Notes under the pieces: model-generated
Told to the model about the DNA's origin: nothing
Databases searched by the model: none
What the model saw: only the letters and a program-made list of their open reading frames with translations
Source: Novosphingobium sediminis
GTDB taxonomy: Bacteria; Pseudomonadota; Alphaproteobacteria; Sphingomonadales; Sphingomonadaceae
NCBI RefSeq assembly: GCF_007991615.1
Contig: NZ_BJYR01000026.1
Location: 1 to 64,000, forward strand
Length of the DNA: 64,000 bases
Direction: 5' to 3'
Position numbers and translations under genes: made by a program
Shown: in pieces, positions 6,575-15,286 of the stretch
Position numbering within the stretch: position 1 is the stretch's first letter
Layout of the letters: each line of letters begins with the position of its first letter

Positions 6575-9460
6575 ATGGCGATCTTCCACCTCTCCGTCAA
6601 AGTCATCAGCCGGTCGAGCGGGCGCAGCGCCGTGGCGGCAGCGGCCTATCGCGGAGCCGAGCGGCTGCACGACGAACGCCTCGACCGCGACCATGACTTC
6701 ACCAACAAGGACGGCGTCATCCATTCCGAAGTGCTGCTGCCGGAAGGCGCGCCGGAGGAATTTGCCGACCGCGAAAAGCTCTGGAATGCGGTCGAGGCTG
6801 CCGAGAAGCGCAAGGACGCGCAGCTTGCCCGCGAGGTCGAATTCGCCATTCCGCGCGAGCTAACCAAGGAACAGGGCATCGAGCTGGCGCGCGAATTTGC
6901 CGAGGCCGAGTTCGTCGATAAGGGCATGATCGCCGACCTCAATGTCCATTGGGATATTGGTGCGGACGGTCAGCCCAAGCCCCACGCCCACGTCATGCTG
7001 ACCATGCGCGAAGTCGGGGAGGACGGGTTCGGCGCGAAGGTTCGCGAGTGGAACAAGGCCGAACTGGTCGAGCAATGGCGCGAGCGCTGGGCCGATCACG
7101 TCAACCAGCGCCTTGCCGAACTCGATATCGATGCGCGGATCGATCACCGCAGCCTGGAGGCGCAGGGCATTGCGCTGGAGCCGCAGGACAAGATCGGCCC
7201 CGCCGCATCGCGCATGGGCGTGCGCGGGCTGGAGGCAGAGCGGATCGAGGAACACCGCGCTGTCGCACAGCGCAACGGGATGCGGATCATCGCCAATCCC
7301 GCTGTCGCGCTTGATGCGATCACGCACAGCCAGGCCACCTTCACCAACCGCGACCTTGCCATGTTCGTGCACCGGCACAGCGACGGGAAAGAGCAGTTCG
7401 ATTTGGTGATGAACGCGGTTCGCGGATCGTCCGACCTGATCGCACTGGGCAAGGACGGACACGGCGAAGGTCGGTTCACATCGCGCCAGATGATCGAGAC
7501 CGAACAGAGGCTTGGCCGCGCATCGGAATTGCTGGCCGAACGCGAGCAGCATCAGGTCGAAGATCGTGGCCGGGAAGGAGCGCTGGCGCGCGCGGCGGAG
7601 CGCGGGCTGGTGCTATCCGGCGAGCAGCGCGCGGCGTTCGAGTATGTGACAGATGAGCGCGGCCTCAATGTTGTCGTCGGCTATGCCGGGACCGGCAAGA
7701 GCGCGATGCTGGGCGTTGCGCGCGAGGCATGGGAGAGCGCGGGCTACACCGTTCGCGGTGCCGCCCTGTCCGGCATTGCCGCCGAGGGCTTGGAGCACGG
7801 TTCGGGCATCGCCTCACGCACCATCGCCAGCCTTGAACATCAGTGGGGCCAGGGCCGCGAAATGCTCACCTCGCGCGATGTTCTGGTCATCGACGAGGCA
7901 GGCATGGTCGGTACGCGCCAGATGGAGCGCGTCCTCTCCCATGCCGCCGATGCAGGCGCGAAAGTTGTCCTGGTCGGCGACCCGCAGCAGCTCCAGGCCA
8001 TCGAAGCCGGAGCCGCCTTCCGCGCGATCCACGAACGCCACGGCGGCGTCGAAATCTGCGAGGTTCGCCGACAGCACGAAGGCTGGCAGCAGGACGCCAC
8101 CCGGCACCTTGCCACCGGGCGCACTGGCCTTGCCATTCAGGCCTATGGCGAACGGGGCATGGTTCATGCTGCCGACACGCGGGAAGCGGCACGCGGCGAG
8201 CTGATCGAGCGCTGGGATCGTGACCGGCAGGCCAGCTCTGGCGATACGCGGATCATCCTCACCCACACCAACGACGAAGTGCGCGAACTCAATGACGCGG
8301 CGCGCGGAAAGCTGCGCGCCAGTGGCAATCTGGGCAACGATGTGAGCATCCGCGCCGAACGGGGCGAGCGTCAGTTCGCCAGCGGCGACCGCATCATGTT
8401 CCTGCGCAACGAGCGGGGCATGGGCGTCAAAAACGGCACACTCGGTACTGTAGAACAGGTGACGCCGCAGCGCATGGCGGTCCGCACCGACGATGGTCGC
8501 AGTGTCGCCTTCGACACCAAGGATTATGCGCACATCGATCACGGCTATGCAGCGACGATCCACAAGGCGCAGGGCATGACCGTGGACCGGGCGCACGTGC
8601 TGGCGACGCCGGGCATGGACAGCCACGGTGCATATGTCGCGATGTCTCGCCACCGTGACGGCCTTGCCCTGTACTATGGGCGCGACGACTTCGCCGATCA
8701 GTCGAAACTGGTCCGCACCCTCAGCCGCGAGCGCGGCAAGGACATGGCGAGCGATTACAAGCCCGAGCAGCAGTTTGCCGAACGGCGCGGCATCACCTTC
8801 CGCGAACGCATTGTCGAGATTGCACGGCAGTTGCCGGAACGAGCGAAGTCGATCTTCGCTGGCTTCCGTCCGCAGGCCCAGAAGCTCGAAGCACTGCCGA
8901 CCGATCAGGCTGATCTGTCCGATCAGCGCCGGGCGGTCGAACGCTACGCTCGCGCCGCCGCCGACATCGGGCAGATGCGCGAGCAGGGACTGCCCGTCTT
9001 GCCACACCAGCGCGACGCACTGGAGAAGGCCGGAAAGGCGCTCGACGCGATCCGGCCCCATAGCACAGCGGATCTAGCCAGCGCCTTGCAGCGCCAGCCC
9101 TCGCTGGCCCGTGAGGCCGCCGATGGTCGCAGCCAGGGCGCAATCCGCGCCATGCAGCTCGAGGCTGAAATGCGCGTCGATCCCGCGCAGCGCGCCGACC
9201 GCTTTGTCAGCGACTGGCAGCGGCTGGGGCAAGCACGGCAAGCGATGCAGCGCGATGGCGACAGCAAGGGCGCGCAGAGGCTCACGGGCCGCATGACGGA
9301 AATGGCGAAAGGGCTGGAGCGCGATGCGCAGGTCGAATCCCTGCTGCGCAGCCGCACCCGCGAGCTGGGCATCAAGACAGAACTCGGTCGCGATCTGGCC
9401 CGCGACCTTGCCGCCTCCATCTCGATGGAGCGGAGCCGGTCAATCGGCATGGGCCTGTAG
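6575..9460 (+). CDS. traA: Ti-type conjugative relaxase/helicase TraA (MOBQ)
   Basis: 961 residues from the ATG at 6575; earlier in-frame starts would run through oriT. The N-terminal MobA/MobL relaxase domain has the expected catalytic Tyr (Y25 in AAAAYRGAE) and the metal-binding H137-A-H139. A RecD/TraI-like helicase follows, with Walker A GYAGTGKSA (about 369) and Walker B VIDEAGMVG (about 436), then a UvrD-like C-terminal motif HGYAATIHKAQGMT. The protein would nick oriT, stay attached to the strand and unwind it. The last 200 residues are helical and charged. Length is a little under the roughly 1,100 residues of Agrobacterium TraA. Confidence 0.95.
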   Translation: MAIFHLSVKVISRSSGRSAVAAAAYRGAERLHDERLDRDHDFTNKDGVIHSEVLLPEGAPEEFADREKLWNAVEAAEKRKDAQLAREVEFAIPRELTKEQGIELAREFAEAEFVDKGMIADLNVHWDIGADGQPKPHAHVMLTMREVGEDGFGAKVREWNKAELVEQWRERWADHVNQRLAELDIDARIDHRSLEAQGIALEPQDKIGPAASRMGVRGLEAERIEEHRAVAQRNGMRIIANPAVALDAITHSQATFTNRDLAMFVHRHSDGKEQFDLVMNAVRGSSDLIALGKDGHGEGRFTSRQMIETEQRLGRASELLAEREQHQVEDRGREGALARAAERGLVLSGEQRAAFEYVTDERGLNVVVGYAGTGKSAMLGVAREAWESAGYTVRGAALSGIAAEGLEHGSGIASRTIASLEHQWGQGREMLTSRDVLVIDEAGMVGTRQMERVLSHAADAGAKVVLVGDPQQLQAIEAGAAFRAIHERHGGVEICEVRRQHEGWQQDATRHLATGRTGLAIQAYGERGMVHAADTREAARGELIERWDRDRQASSGDTRIILTHTNDEVRELNDAARGKLRASGNLGNDVSIRAERGERQFASGDRIMFLRNERGMGVKNGTLGTVEQVTPQRMAVRTDDGRSVAFDTKDYAHIDHGYAATIHKAQGMTVDRAHVLATPGMDSHGAYVAMSRHRDGLALYYGRDDFADQSKLVRTLSRERGKDMASDYKPEQQFAERRGITFRERIVEIARQLPERAKSIFAGFRPQAQKLEALPTDQADLSDQRRAVERYARAAADIGQMREQGLPVLPHQRDALEKAGKALDAIRPHSTADLASALQRQPSLAREAADGRSQGAIRAMQLEAEMRVDPAQRADRFVSDWQRLGQARQAMQRDGDSKGAQRLTGRMTEMAKGLERDAQVESLLRSRTRELGIKTELGRDLARDLAASISMERSRSIGMGL

Positions 9461-9470
9461 GAGAAGCGCG

Positions 9471-10250
9471 ATGGATACCAATGCTGATGAAGTGGAACTG
9501 ACCTTAGACCTTGAGCCCGAGCCGGAACCCGATCCCGACGCGCCCGTCCCGGATGCGGCAGGCGATCCCGCCGCCGAGGCGTTTGCCCGCCTTGAAGGTG
9601 AGCTGGCCTTGATGCGCCGAGCGGTTCAGCACCTTGCCGCCGAGCGCGCTGACATTGTCATTCCCGACTACGGCGGGACCCTGACCGACATGGCCAAGCG
9701 GATGGGGGCGATGGGCGAGAGCCTGAAGGGCATGGCGAGCCATCCCGCGATGCAGATGACACCTGACAGCATTGGCCAGCGGATCGCCGCCGCAGCAGAA
9801 TCAGCACGGCGCAGCGACCATGACAGGATCAGCCAAGCCCGGAGCGACTTGAACCACGCCGCCCAGGAAATGCGGAGCGTCACGGCCCAAGCGCGCACCG
9901 CCGCAGAGCAGCGGCTGCAACTCTACCAGGTGGCAGGCGGAGCGTTGCTCGCCGGAATACTGCTATGGTCTTTCCTTCCCGGCACCTTAGCCCGAACGAT
10001 GCCGGAAGGCTGGCACTGGCCAGAGCGCTTGGCGGCGCGGATGGTTGGAGAATCCACACGATGGGATGCAGGTGCGCGGCTGATGCAGAGCGACAGCCCC
10101 GAGGCCTGGAATGCACTGGTGCAGGCCGCTGACATCCGGCGCGACAACCGCGAGGCCATTGACGCTTGCCAGAAGACCGCTGCATTCTCGCAGCAGCCTG
10201 TGCGATGCACTGTCAAGATTCGTCCTGTGTCGCAGCCCAAAAGCAGATGA
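9471..10250 (+). CDS. Conserved protein downstream of traA (DUF6118-like), single membrane segment
   Basis: 259 residues from the ATG at 9471, ten bases after traA with AGGAG near the traA stop; the open frame runs upstream into traA but that part is a shadow. The N-terminus is acidic and proline-rich (alternating E/P/D). A long helical stretch follows, then one clear transmembrane segment (VAGGALLAGILLWSFLPGTL, about 150-170), and then a C-terminal region with two Cys. Proteins of this layout often follow traA in sphingomonad elements and are filed as DUF6118. The function is unknown; membrane attachment and co-transcription with traA suggest a transfer-associated role. Confidence 0.65.
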   Translation: MDTNADEVELTLDLEPEPEPDPDAPVPDAAGDPAAEAFARLEGELALMRRAVQHLAAERADIVIPDYGGTLTDMAKRMGAMGESLKGMASHPAMQMTPDSIGQRIAAAAESARRSDHDRISQARSDLNHAAQEMRSVTAQARTAAEQRLQLYQVAGGALLAGILLWSFLPGTLARTMPEGWHWPERLAARMVGESTRWDAGARLMQSDSPEAWNALVQAADIRRDNREAIDACQKTAAFSQQPVRCTVKIRPVSQPKSR

Positions 10251-10353
10251 TGGTATTGGCGAGGGCGAGTTGGCGTCCCGGCAAGGACCAACGAGGATCA
10301 CCACGACCCACACAAAATGTGGGAATGAATGTGGGATCACTTTCTCAGGAACT

Positions 10354-10388
10354 CCACTTTATCGTGTAAAAACAACACGATAAAGTGG
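10354..10388. repeat. Perfect 13-bp inverted repeat at the island/tRNA junction
   Basis: CCACTTTATCGTG (10354-10366) and CACGATAAAGTGG (10376-10388) form a perfect stem with a 9-base loop, ending six bases from the tRNA CCA. There is no T-run after the stem on either side, so a standard terminator is not clear. It could protect the tRNA 3' end, terminate weakly, or be an excision/integration protein site. Confidence 0.6.
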
Positions 10389-10393
10389 TTGAC

Positions 10394-10480
10394 TGGTGCC
10401 CAGAAGAGGACTCGAACCTCCACGCCCTTGCGAGCGCCAGCACCTGAAGCTGGTGCGTCTACCAATTCCGCCATCTGGGC
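10394..10480 (-). tRNA. tRNA-Leu (anticodon CAG)
   Basis: Read on the minus strand the 87 bases fold as a long-variable-arm tRNA. The acceptor stem is GCCCAGA/TCTGGGC with discriminator A and an encoded CCA. The D loop contains AATTGGTAGACGC, the anticodon stem is CCAGC/GCTGG with loop TTCAGGT (anticodon CAG), the variable arm is GCGCTCGCAAGGGCGT, and the T-loop is GTTCGAGTC. All invariant positions look intact, so it should be functional even though it marks the island edge. Confidence 0.95.
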
Positions 10481-10613
10481 ACGGTAGCGAGCAGCAAGTG
10501 CGCTGTTCGCCGGGTAGGAGCGGGCCGATAGGCTACGGTCTGCCACCTTGTCAACCGCGGTTTGCATTTGCACCGTTGAGGCGGCGTAACCCATTGAACC
10601 GGAGGGCGCGGGT

Positions 10614-11618
10614 GTGGCAAAGGGCGCGCGAACTGGAAATGGGATGGAACGCATGAGCAAGGACGGTGTTCGCGATCTGGAAGGGCAGTTGATCGCAGTC
10701 GTTGGCGGTAGCGGCTTCATCGGCACGCATGTGGCGCAGGCGCTGCTGGCGCGCGGTGCGCGGCTGCGTGTGTGCAGCCGCCATCCGGAGCGGGGCTATC
10801 GGCTGAAGACGCTTGGCGGACTGGGTCATGTGCAGCTGGTGGCAGTCGACGTGACCAAGCCGCATACGCTCGAAGTCGCGCTGACGGGATGCGACGCGGT
10901 GGTGAACCTTGTGGGCGCGTTCAAGGGCAAGCTCGATGCGGTGCAGGGTTCGGGCGCGGGCCAGCTTGCCGCGATTGCGCGGGCCAAGGGTGCCAAGGCT
11001 TTCGTCCATGTTTCGGCGATCGGCGCCGATGCCGGTTCCGCCGTCGCCTATGCCAGCACGAAAGCGGCTGGCGAGGCTTCCGTCTTCGCCGCGTTTCCCG
11101 AGTCGGTCGTCCTGCGACCCTCGGTCGTGTTCGGAGAGGATGACGCCTTCATCAATCTCTTCGCGGGCCTCATCGCCAGCGCGCCGGTCATGCCGGTGTT
11201 CGCGGCCGATTCGCGCTTCCAGCCCGTATTTGTCGACGATGTGGCCGATGCAGTGGCCAATGTGCTGGCCGCGCCGGAGGCCTTTGCCGGCAAGACCTTT
11301 GAACTCGGCGGGCCGGAGGTGATTGCCATCGGCGATCTCAATCGCCGGATTGCCAAGGCTGCGGGCCGTGCGCCCCGTTTCCTCGAGCTGCCCGATGGTA
11401 TCTCGGCGGCTTTCGCGGCGCTGACCGGCTGGCTCCCGGGAGCACCGATGAGCCGCGACCAGTGGACGATGCTGCGCCAGGGCAACGTGGTGAGCGGTGC
11501 TCTCCCCGGCCTTGCCGATCTCGGCGTGCAGGCGCGCCCGCTGGGCCTGTTCCTCGACCGCTGGATGCTGCGCTTCCGCAAGGCGGGGCGATTCGGCGTG
11601 CGCGGCAAGGCAGCCTGA
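10614..11618 (+). CDS. NDUFA9-like NAD(P)-binding protein (atypical SDR, complex I-associated type)
   Basis: 334 residues. The GTG at 10614 has GGAGG at 10601-10605 with eight-base spacing; ATGs at 10644 and 10653 are alternatives. The N-terminal Rossmann fold starts with VVGGSGFIGTHVAQALLARG and has VNLVGAF and a YASTK segment typical of atypical (SDR_a5) dehydrogenases. The family includes complex I NDUFA9 homologues of alphaproteobacteria, which bind NADPH and help assemble or stabilise the enzyme. The gene is monocistronic, with tRNA-Leu divergent on its left. A palindrome GTGCGG-GCG-CCGCAC just after the stop may help termination. Confidence 0.85.
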   Translation: MAKGARTGNGMERMSKDGVRDLEGQLIAVVGGSGFIGTHVAQALLARGARLRVCSRHPERGYRLKTLGGLGHVQLVAVDVTKPHTLEVALTGCDAVVNLVGAFKGKLDAVQGSGAGQLAAIARAKGAKAFVHVSAIGADAGSAVAYASTKAAGEASVFAAFPESVVLRPSVVFGEDDAFINLFAGLIASAPVMPVFAADSRFQPVFVDDVADAVANVLAAPEAFAGKTFELGGPEVIAIGDLNRRIAKAAGRAPRFLELPDGISAAFAALTGWLPGAPMSRDQWTMLRQGNVVSGALPGLADLGVQARPLGLFLDRWMLRFRKAGRFGVRGKAA

Positions 11619-12066
11619 GACCCGGCCAGTGCGGGCGCCGCACCTGTCGGCATTCCTGACAAGTTGACACAGTTGACACAGTCCTGAGGAATAAAAGCAT
11701 TCGATCAGTGAGGTGCTTTTGATCGAATGAAGCGATCAAGGGGCTGCTTTGGTGTGTCCACAGTTCCAGGCATGGTGGCTCGGTCTCTGCAGGAATGACA
11801 ACGTGGGCGAGGGGTAACCGGGCACGCAGGGTCGCAGATCATCGCCTTGTAGGAAAGTGTGCCGCGCGCGGGATGCGGCGGTGCTGGCGCTCGAGGTGCC
11901 GGCCCAGCTGCCTGTTCCGGTTTGGTGCAACAAAGAATGTTCCCTGCGGGTCAAGTATGGATCGACCGAACTCCAGCTTAGTGATAATCCCTAGTCTAGG
12001 TCGCCGAAGAAAAGCAGCGGGCATCGCTCGTGCCATTGCTCAATTCATCTTCATGGGGACCGTCTG
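11619..12066. other. 448-bp intergenic region with tandem TTGACA boxes and a 10-bp inverted repeat
   Basis: No convincing gene is present. Features seen: the 9-mer GTTGACACA in direct tandem (11663-11671, 11672-11680), giving two -35-like TTGACA boxes without a matching -10; and a perfect inverted repeat CATTCGATCA (11698-11707) / TGATCGAATG (11720-11729) with a 12-base loop. A GTG-started 45-codon frame at about 11857-11994 is too short and lacks a well-spaced ribosome site, so it is not called. The right part should hold the promoter of the protease gene; GGGGA at 12054-12058 is its ribosome site. Confidence 0.5.
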
Positions 12067-15000
12067 ATGCCTTCTTTGCGTGATCACGTTCTTGCCCGCA
12101 GCGCTGCGCGTGCTGGGAATCCCGCCGTTTCCAGCGATGTCATCGCGCCCGTGACCGACGGCGCGCCGCCCGCGTTCCCGCCCCTGCATCCGGCGCAGCC
12201 CGATGTCTTGCAGAGCCCCACGACGAATTCCCCGGCGGCCGCGAGCTTTCCGCAGGAAAACGGCAGCGCCAGCACCATTGCCTCGGTTTCGGCAACCGGA
12301 AACGCCATGATCGACGGCATGCTGGCCGGGACCAAGTGGAATGGCGCCATCACCTATTCCGATACCGATTCACCGACCGACTATCAGGCCGGCTACTACA
12401 GTGACGGCGACGGAAATGGCATCAGCGCCCAGAACGAGGGCTTCTCGCAGTTCAACTCCCAGCAGATGAAGGCACTGCATTCGGCACTGAGCGGGACGCT
12501 CTACAACCAGCAGTCGGCGGCGTCAGTTGCACTCTCGGTGGCTTCGTTCACCAACCTCGACATTTCCTATGCTGGAGCGGGCAATGGAACTGCGACCATT
12601 CGCGTCGCCAACTCGAACGATCCCGGGACGGCCTATGCCTACTATCCGTCCAATTCGAATTATGGCGGGGATTCGTTCTTCGGAAACTTCTATGATCCCT
12701 ACCCGACCGCTTCACTCAAGACGCCAGTGGCCGGCAATTATGCCTGGTACACCTATCTGCATGAGATGGGCCACTCGCTTGGCCTGAAGCATAGCCAGGA
12801 AACGGGCGGTCCGGGGAACGTGGCTGTGCCTTTCGAATACGACAATTCGGAATTCACGGTGATGTCGTACCGCAGCTATGCCGGTGCGCCGATCGACTAT
12901 ATCCATTTCGGCGTTTGGGGCGCTCCACAGACTTACATGATGCTGGATATCGCGGCGTTGCAGACGCTCTATGGCGCAGACTATACCGTCAACAGCGGCA
13001 ACACGACCTACATCTGGACCCCTTCCAACGGTAACACGGTGATCAATGGCGAGGTCGCGATCGCACCTGGTGCCAATGTCATTTTCGCGACGATCTGGGA
13101 CGGCGGCGGCATCGATACCTACGACTTGTCGGCCTATTCCACCAATATGCGGATCGATCTGACCCCGGGCGGCTCATCGCTGTTCGACGCGGCGCAGGCT
13201 GCTGATCTCGGTGACGGGAATTCCGCGCGCGGCAATATCTACAATGCGATGACCTTCGGCGGCAGCAATGCGTCGCTTATCGAGAACGTGATCGGCGGAT
13301 CGGGCAATGACACCATTACCGGCAACGATGCCGACAACGTGATCAACGGCGGCGCAGGCGATGATACGCTGAACGGCGGAAGCGGATCGGACACCGCCAG
13401 CTATGAAGGGGCGGCAAGTGGCGTGACTGTCAGCCTCGCCATTTCCGGTGCGCAGGCAACCGGTGGAGCCGGTTCCGATACCCTCAATTCGATTGAAAAT
13501 CTGATCGGTTCAGCTTCGGCGGACACGCTCACCGGCGATGGGGGCAACAATGCCATCAACGGCGGCGTTGGGGGTGATTTGATCGACGGCGGCGCAGGCG
13601 ATGATACGATGACCGGCGGTCTTGGCGACGATACCTTCGTCGTCGACAGCGCGGGCGACAAGGCCATCGAACTGAGCGGCCAGGGCACGGACACGGTCAA
13701 GAGCTCGGTGACTTACGCGCTCAGTGGTGCGCTTTATCCTTCGGGTACGTTCATCGAGAACCTGGTGCTGACCGGGGCCGCGGCCATCAACGGCACCGGC
13801 AACGGGCTTGCGAATACCCTGACGGGTAACAATGCCGCCAATACGCTCGATGGCCTTGGCGGCGCGGACACGATGTCCGGCGGACTTGGCGACGACATCT
13901 ACATCGTCGACAACATTGGCGACAAGGCGATCGAACTGGGCGGACAGGGAACCGACACGGTCCGCAGTTCGGTTACGTACGCGTTGAGCGGCGCATTGTA
14001 CCCAACCGGCACGTTCATCGAAAACTTGGTGCTGACAGGGGCCGCGGCCATCAATGGCACCGGCAACGGGCTTGCCAATACCCTGACCGGAAACAATGCC
14101 GCCAACACGCTCGATGGCCTCGGCGGTGCGGACACGATGAACGGCGGGTTTGGCGATGACACCTACATCGTCGACAACGTCAATGACGTGGCAAACGAAT
14201 TGAACGGCCAGGGTTCGGACACGGTCAGGAGTTCGGTGACCTATTCCCTCAGCGGCGCACTCTATCCTTCCGGCACCTACATCGAAAACCTGGTGCTGAC
14301 CGGCGGTGCCGCGATCAACGGTACTGGTAACGGGCTCGCCAATACCCTGACTGGCAACGTCGCCGCCAACACGCTCAATGGCGCGGGCGGTGCCGATACG
14401 ATGATCGGCGGACAGGGGAACGATACCTACATCGTCGACAATGTCGGCGACAAGGTGATCGAGCTCAACGGCGAAGGCTACGACACCATTTTCAGTTCGG
14501 TGACGTATGCTATTAGCGGGGCGATGTATCCGACGGGGACGAGTGTCGAGGCGCTGACGCTGACCGGCAATGCCGCGATCAACGGCACCGGTAACGGGTC
14601 CGACAACACACTGACCGGCAACAGTGCTGCCAACACGCTCAATGGCGCGGGCGGTGTCGATACGATGATCGGCGGTGCGGGCAACGATACCTACATCGTC
14701 GATAATGTCGGCGACAAGGTGAACGAACTCAATGGCGAAGGCTTCGATAGCGTTTTCAGCTCGGTCACCTATGCCCTGAGCGGCGCGCTCTATCCCACCG
14801 GCACTTTCGTCGAGGCGCTGACGCTTACTGGCAGCACTGCGATCAATGGCACCGGGAACGGCCTCAACAACGTACTCACCGGCAATTCCGGGGTTAACAC
14901 GCTGTCCGGCCTCGGCGGCAATGACAGAATTGATGGCGGGCTGGGATCCGATACCCTCACTGGCGGCACCGGGGCAGACACGTTCATTTTCTCGACCGCG

Positions 15001-15282
15001 CTGGCACCTGCCAACATCGATTCGATCACCGATTTCAGCGTGGTCGATGATACGATCCAGCTGGCGAGTTCGGTGTTCACAGGGCTCGTCGCGGGTGTGC
15101 TCGATGCGAGCGCGTTCTACATTGGCGCCGCGGCGCATGCGTCCACCGATCGCATCATCTACAACAGCGCTACCGGCGCCCTGTTCTTCGACAGCGACGG
15201 CGACGGGGCGACCAGTGCGGTGCAGTTCGCCACTCTGGCCTCGGGGCTTGCGCTCACCTACGCGGACTTTCTCGTGGCCTAG
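12067..15282 (+). CDS. Secreted serralysin-type (M10) metalloprotease with large RTX repeat region
   Basis: 1,071 residues. The zinc site is H232-E-x2-H236-x2-G-x2-H242 (HEMGHSLGLKH), with the Met-turn VMSY at about 265-268, as in serralysins and other metzincins. RTX nonapeptides (GGSGNDTITG, GGAGDDTLNGG) start near residue 415. They are followed by five near-identical 88-residue units and a terminal GGLGSDTLTGGTGADTF block ending in the aliphatic C-terminus typical of Type I secretion substrates. There is no Sec signal peptide, also as expected for Type I export. No Type I exporter is adjacent. Twice the length of classic serralysins; the excess is the repeat block. Confidence 0.9.
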   Translation: MPSLRDHVLARSAARAGNPAVSSDVIAPVTDGAPPAFPPLHPAQPDVLQSPTTNSPAAASFPQENGSASTIASVSATGNAMIDGMLAGTKWNGAITYSDTDSPTDYQAGYYSDGDGNGISAQNEGFSQFNSQQMKALHSALSGTLYNQQSAASVALSVASFTNLDISYAGAGNGTATIRVANSNDPGTAYAYYPSNSNYGGDSFFGNFYDPYPTASLKTPVAGNYAWYTYLHEMGHSLGLKHSQETGGPGNVAVPFEYDNSEFTVMSYRSYAGAPIDYIHFGVWGAPQTYMMLDIAALQTLYGADYTVNSGNTTYIWTPSNGNTVINGEVAIAPGANVIFATIWDGGGIDTYDLSAYSTNMRIDLTPGGSSLFDAAQAADLGDGNSARGNIYNAMTFGGSNASLIENVIGGSGNDTITGNDADNVINGGAGDDTLNGGSGSDTASYEGAASGVTVSLAISGAQATGGAGSDTLNSIENLIGSASADTLTGDGGNNAINGGVGGDLIDGGAGDDTMTGGLGDDTFVVDSAGDKAIELSGQGTDTVKSSVTYALSGALYPSGTFIENLVLTGAAAINGTGNGLANTLTGNNAANTLDGLGGADTMSGGLGDDIYIVDNIGDKAIELGGQGTDTVRSSVTYALSGALYPTGTFIENLVLTGAAAINGTGNGLANTLTGNNAANTLDGLGGADTMNGGFGDDTYIVDNVNDVANELNGQGSDTVRSSVTYSLSGALYPSGTYIENLVLTGGAAINGTGNGLANTLTGNVAANTLNGAGGADTMIGGQGNDTYIVDNVGDKVIELNGEGYDTIFSSVTYAISGAMYPTGTSVEALTLTGNAAINGTGNGSDNTLTGNSAANTLNGAGGVDTMIGGAGNDTYIVDNVGDKVNELNGEGFDSVFSSVTYALSGALYPTGTFVEALTLTGSTAINGTGNGLNNVLTGNSGVNTLSGLGGNDRIDGGLGSDTLTGGTGADTFIFSTALAPANIDSITDFSVVDDTIQLASSVFTGLVAGVLDASAFYIGAAAHASTDRIIYNSATGALFFDSDGDGATSAVQFATLASGLALTYADFLVA
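13627..14946 (+). repeat. Five tandem 264-bp coding repeats (88-residue units)
   Basis: Copies begin at 13627, 13891, 14155, 14419 and 14683, each exactly 264 bases apart. Each encodes a unit of the form D-D/N-T-Y-I-V-D-N, a V-x-ELNGQG-x-DTV segment, SSVTYALSGALYPTGT, ENLVLTGAAAINGTGNGLAN and TLTGN-AANTL. Copies 1-3 (ENLVLTG) and copies 4-5 (VEALTLTG) form two subtypes, so the array grew by more than one duplication. Confidence 0.95.
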
Positions 15283-15286
15283 GCCC

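Larger units (their letters stand above)
1..10393. mobile_element. tRNA-Leu-bounded mobilisable island (left part outside window)
   Basis: The stretch from the window start to the 3' end of the tRNA-Leu gene holds only accessory functions: a restriction methyltransferase, an HKD nuclease, an AbiE pair, a HEPN-like protein, and traD/traC/oriT/traA. Beyond the tRNA the genes are ordinary housekeeping ones. tRNA 3' ends are classic integration sites, so the tRNA is the likely right border. No integrase gene and no second copy of the tRNA 3' end are visible, so the left border must lie outside. Calling it one element is an inference from content and position. Confidence 0.5.

Noticed and set aside
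11857-11994. 45-codon GTG-started frame in the gap before the protease
   Set aside because: No properly spaced ribosome site and no recognised relatives; composition does not favour coding.
12021-12035. Sigma-54-like TGGCACG-AGCG-ATGC on the minus strand
   Set aside because: The -12 box is ATGC instead of TTGC and no minus-strand gene lies downstream.
13627-14946. CRISPR array from regular repeats
   Set aside because: The repeats are 264 bp, contiguous and inside a coding frame; no spacers.
13510-15138. 542-codon open frame on the minus strand opposite the RTX protease
   Set aside because: It arises from the GC-rich 264-bp repeats read antisense; it has no domain, ribosome site or independent support.
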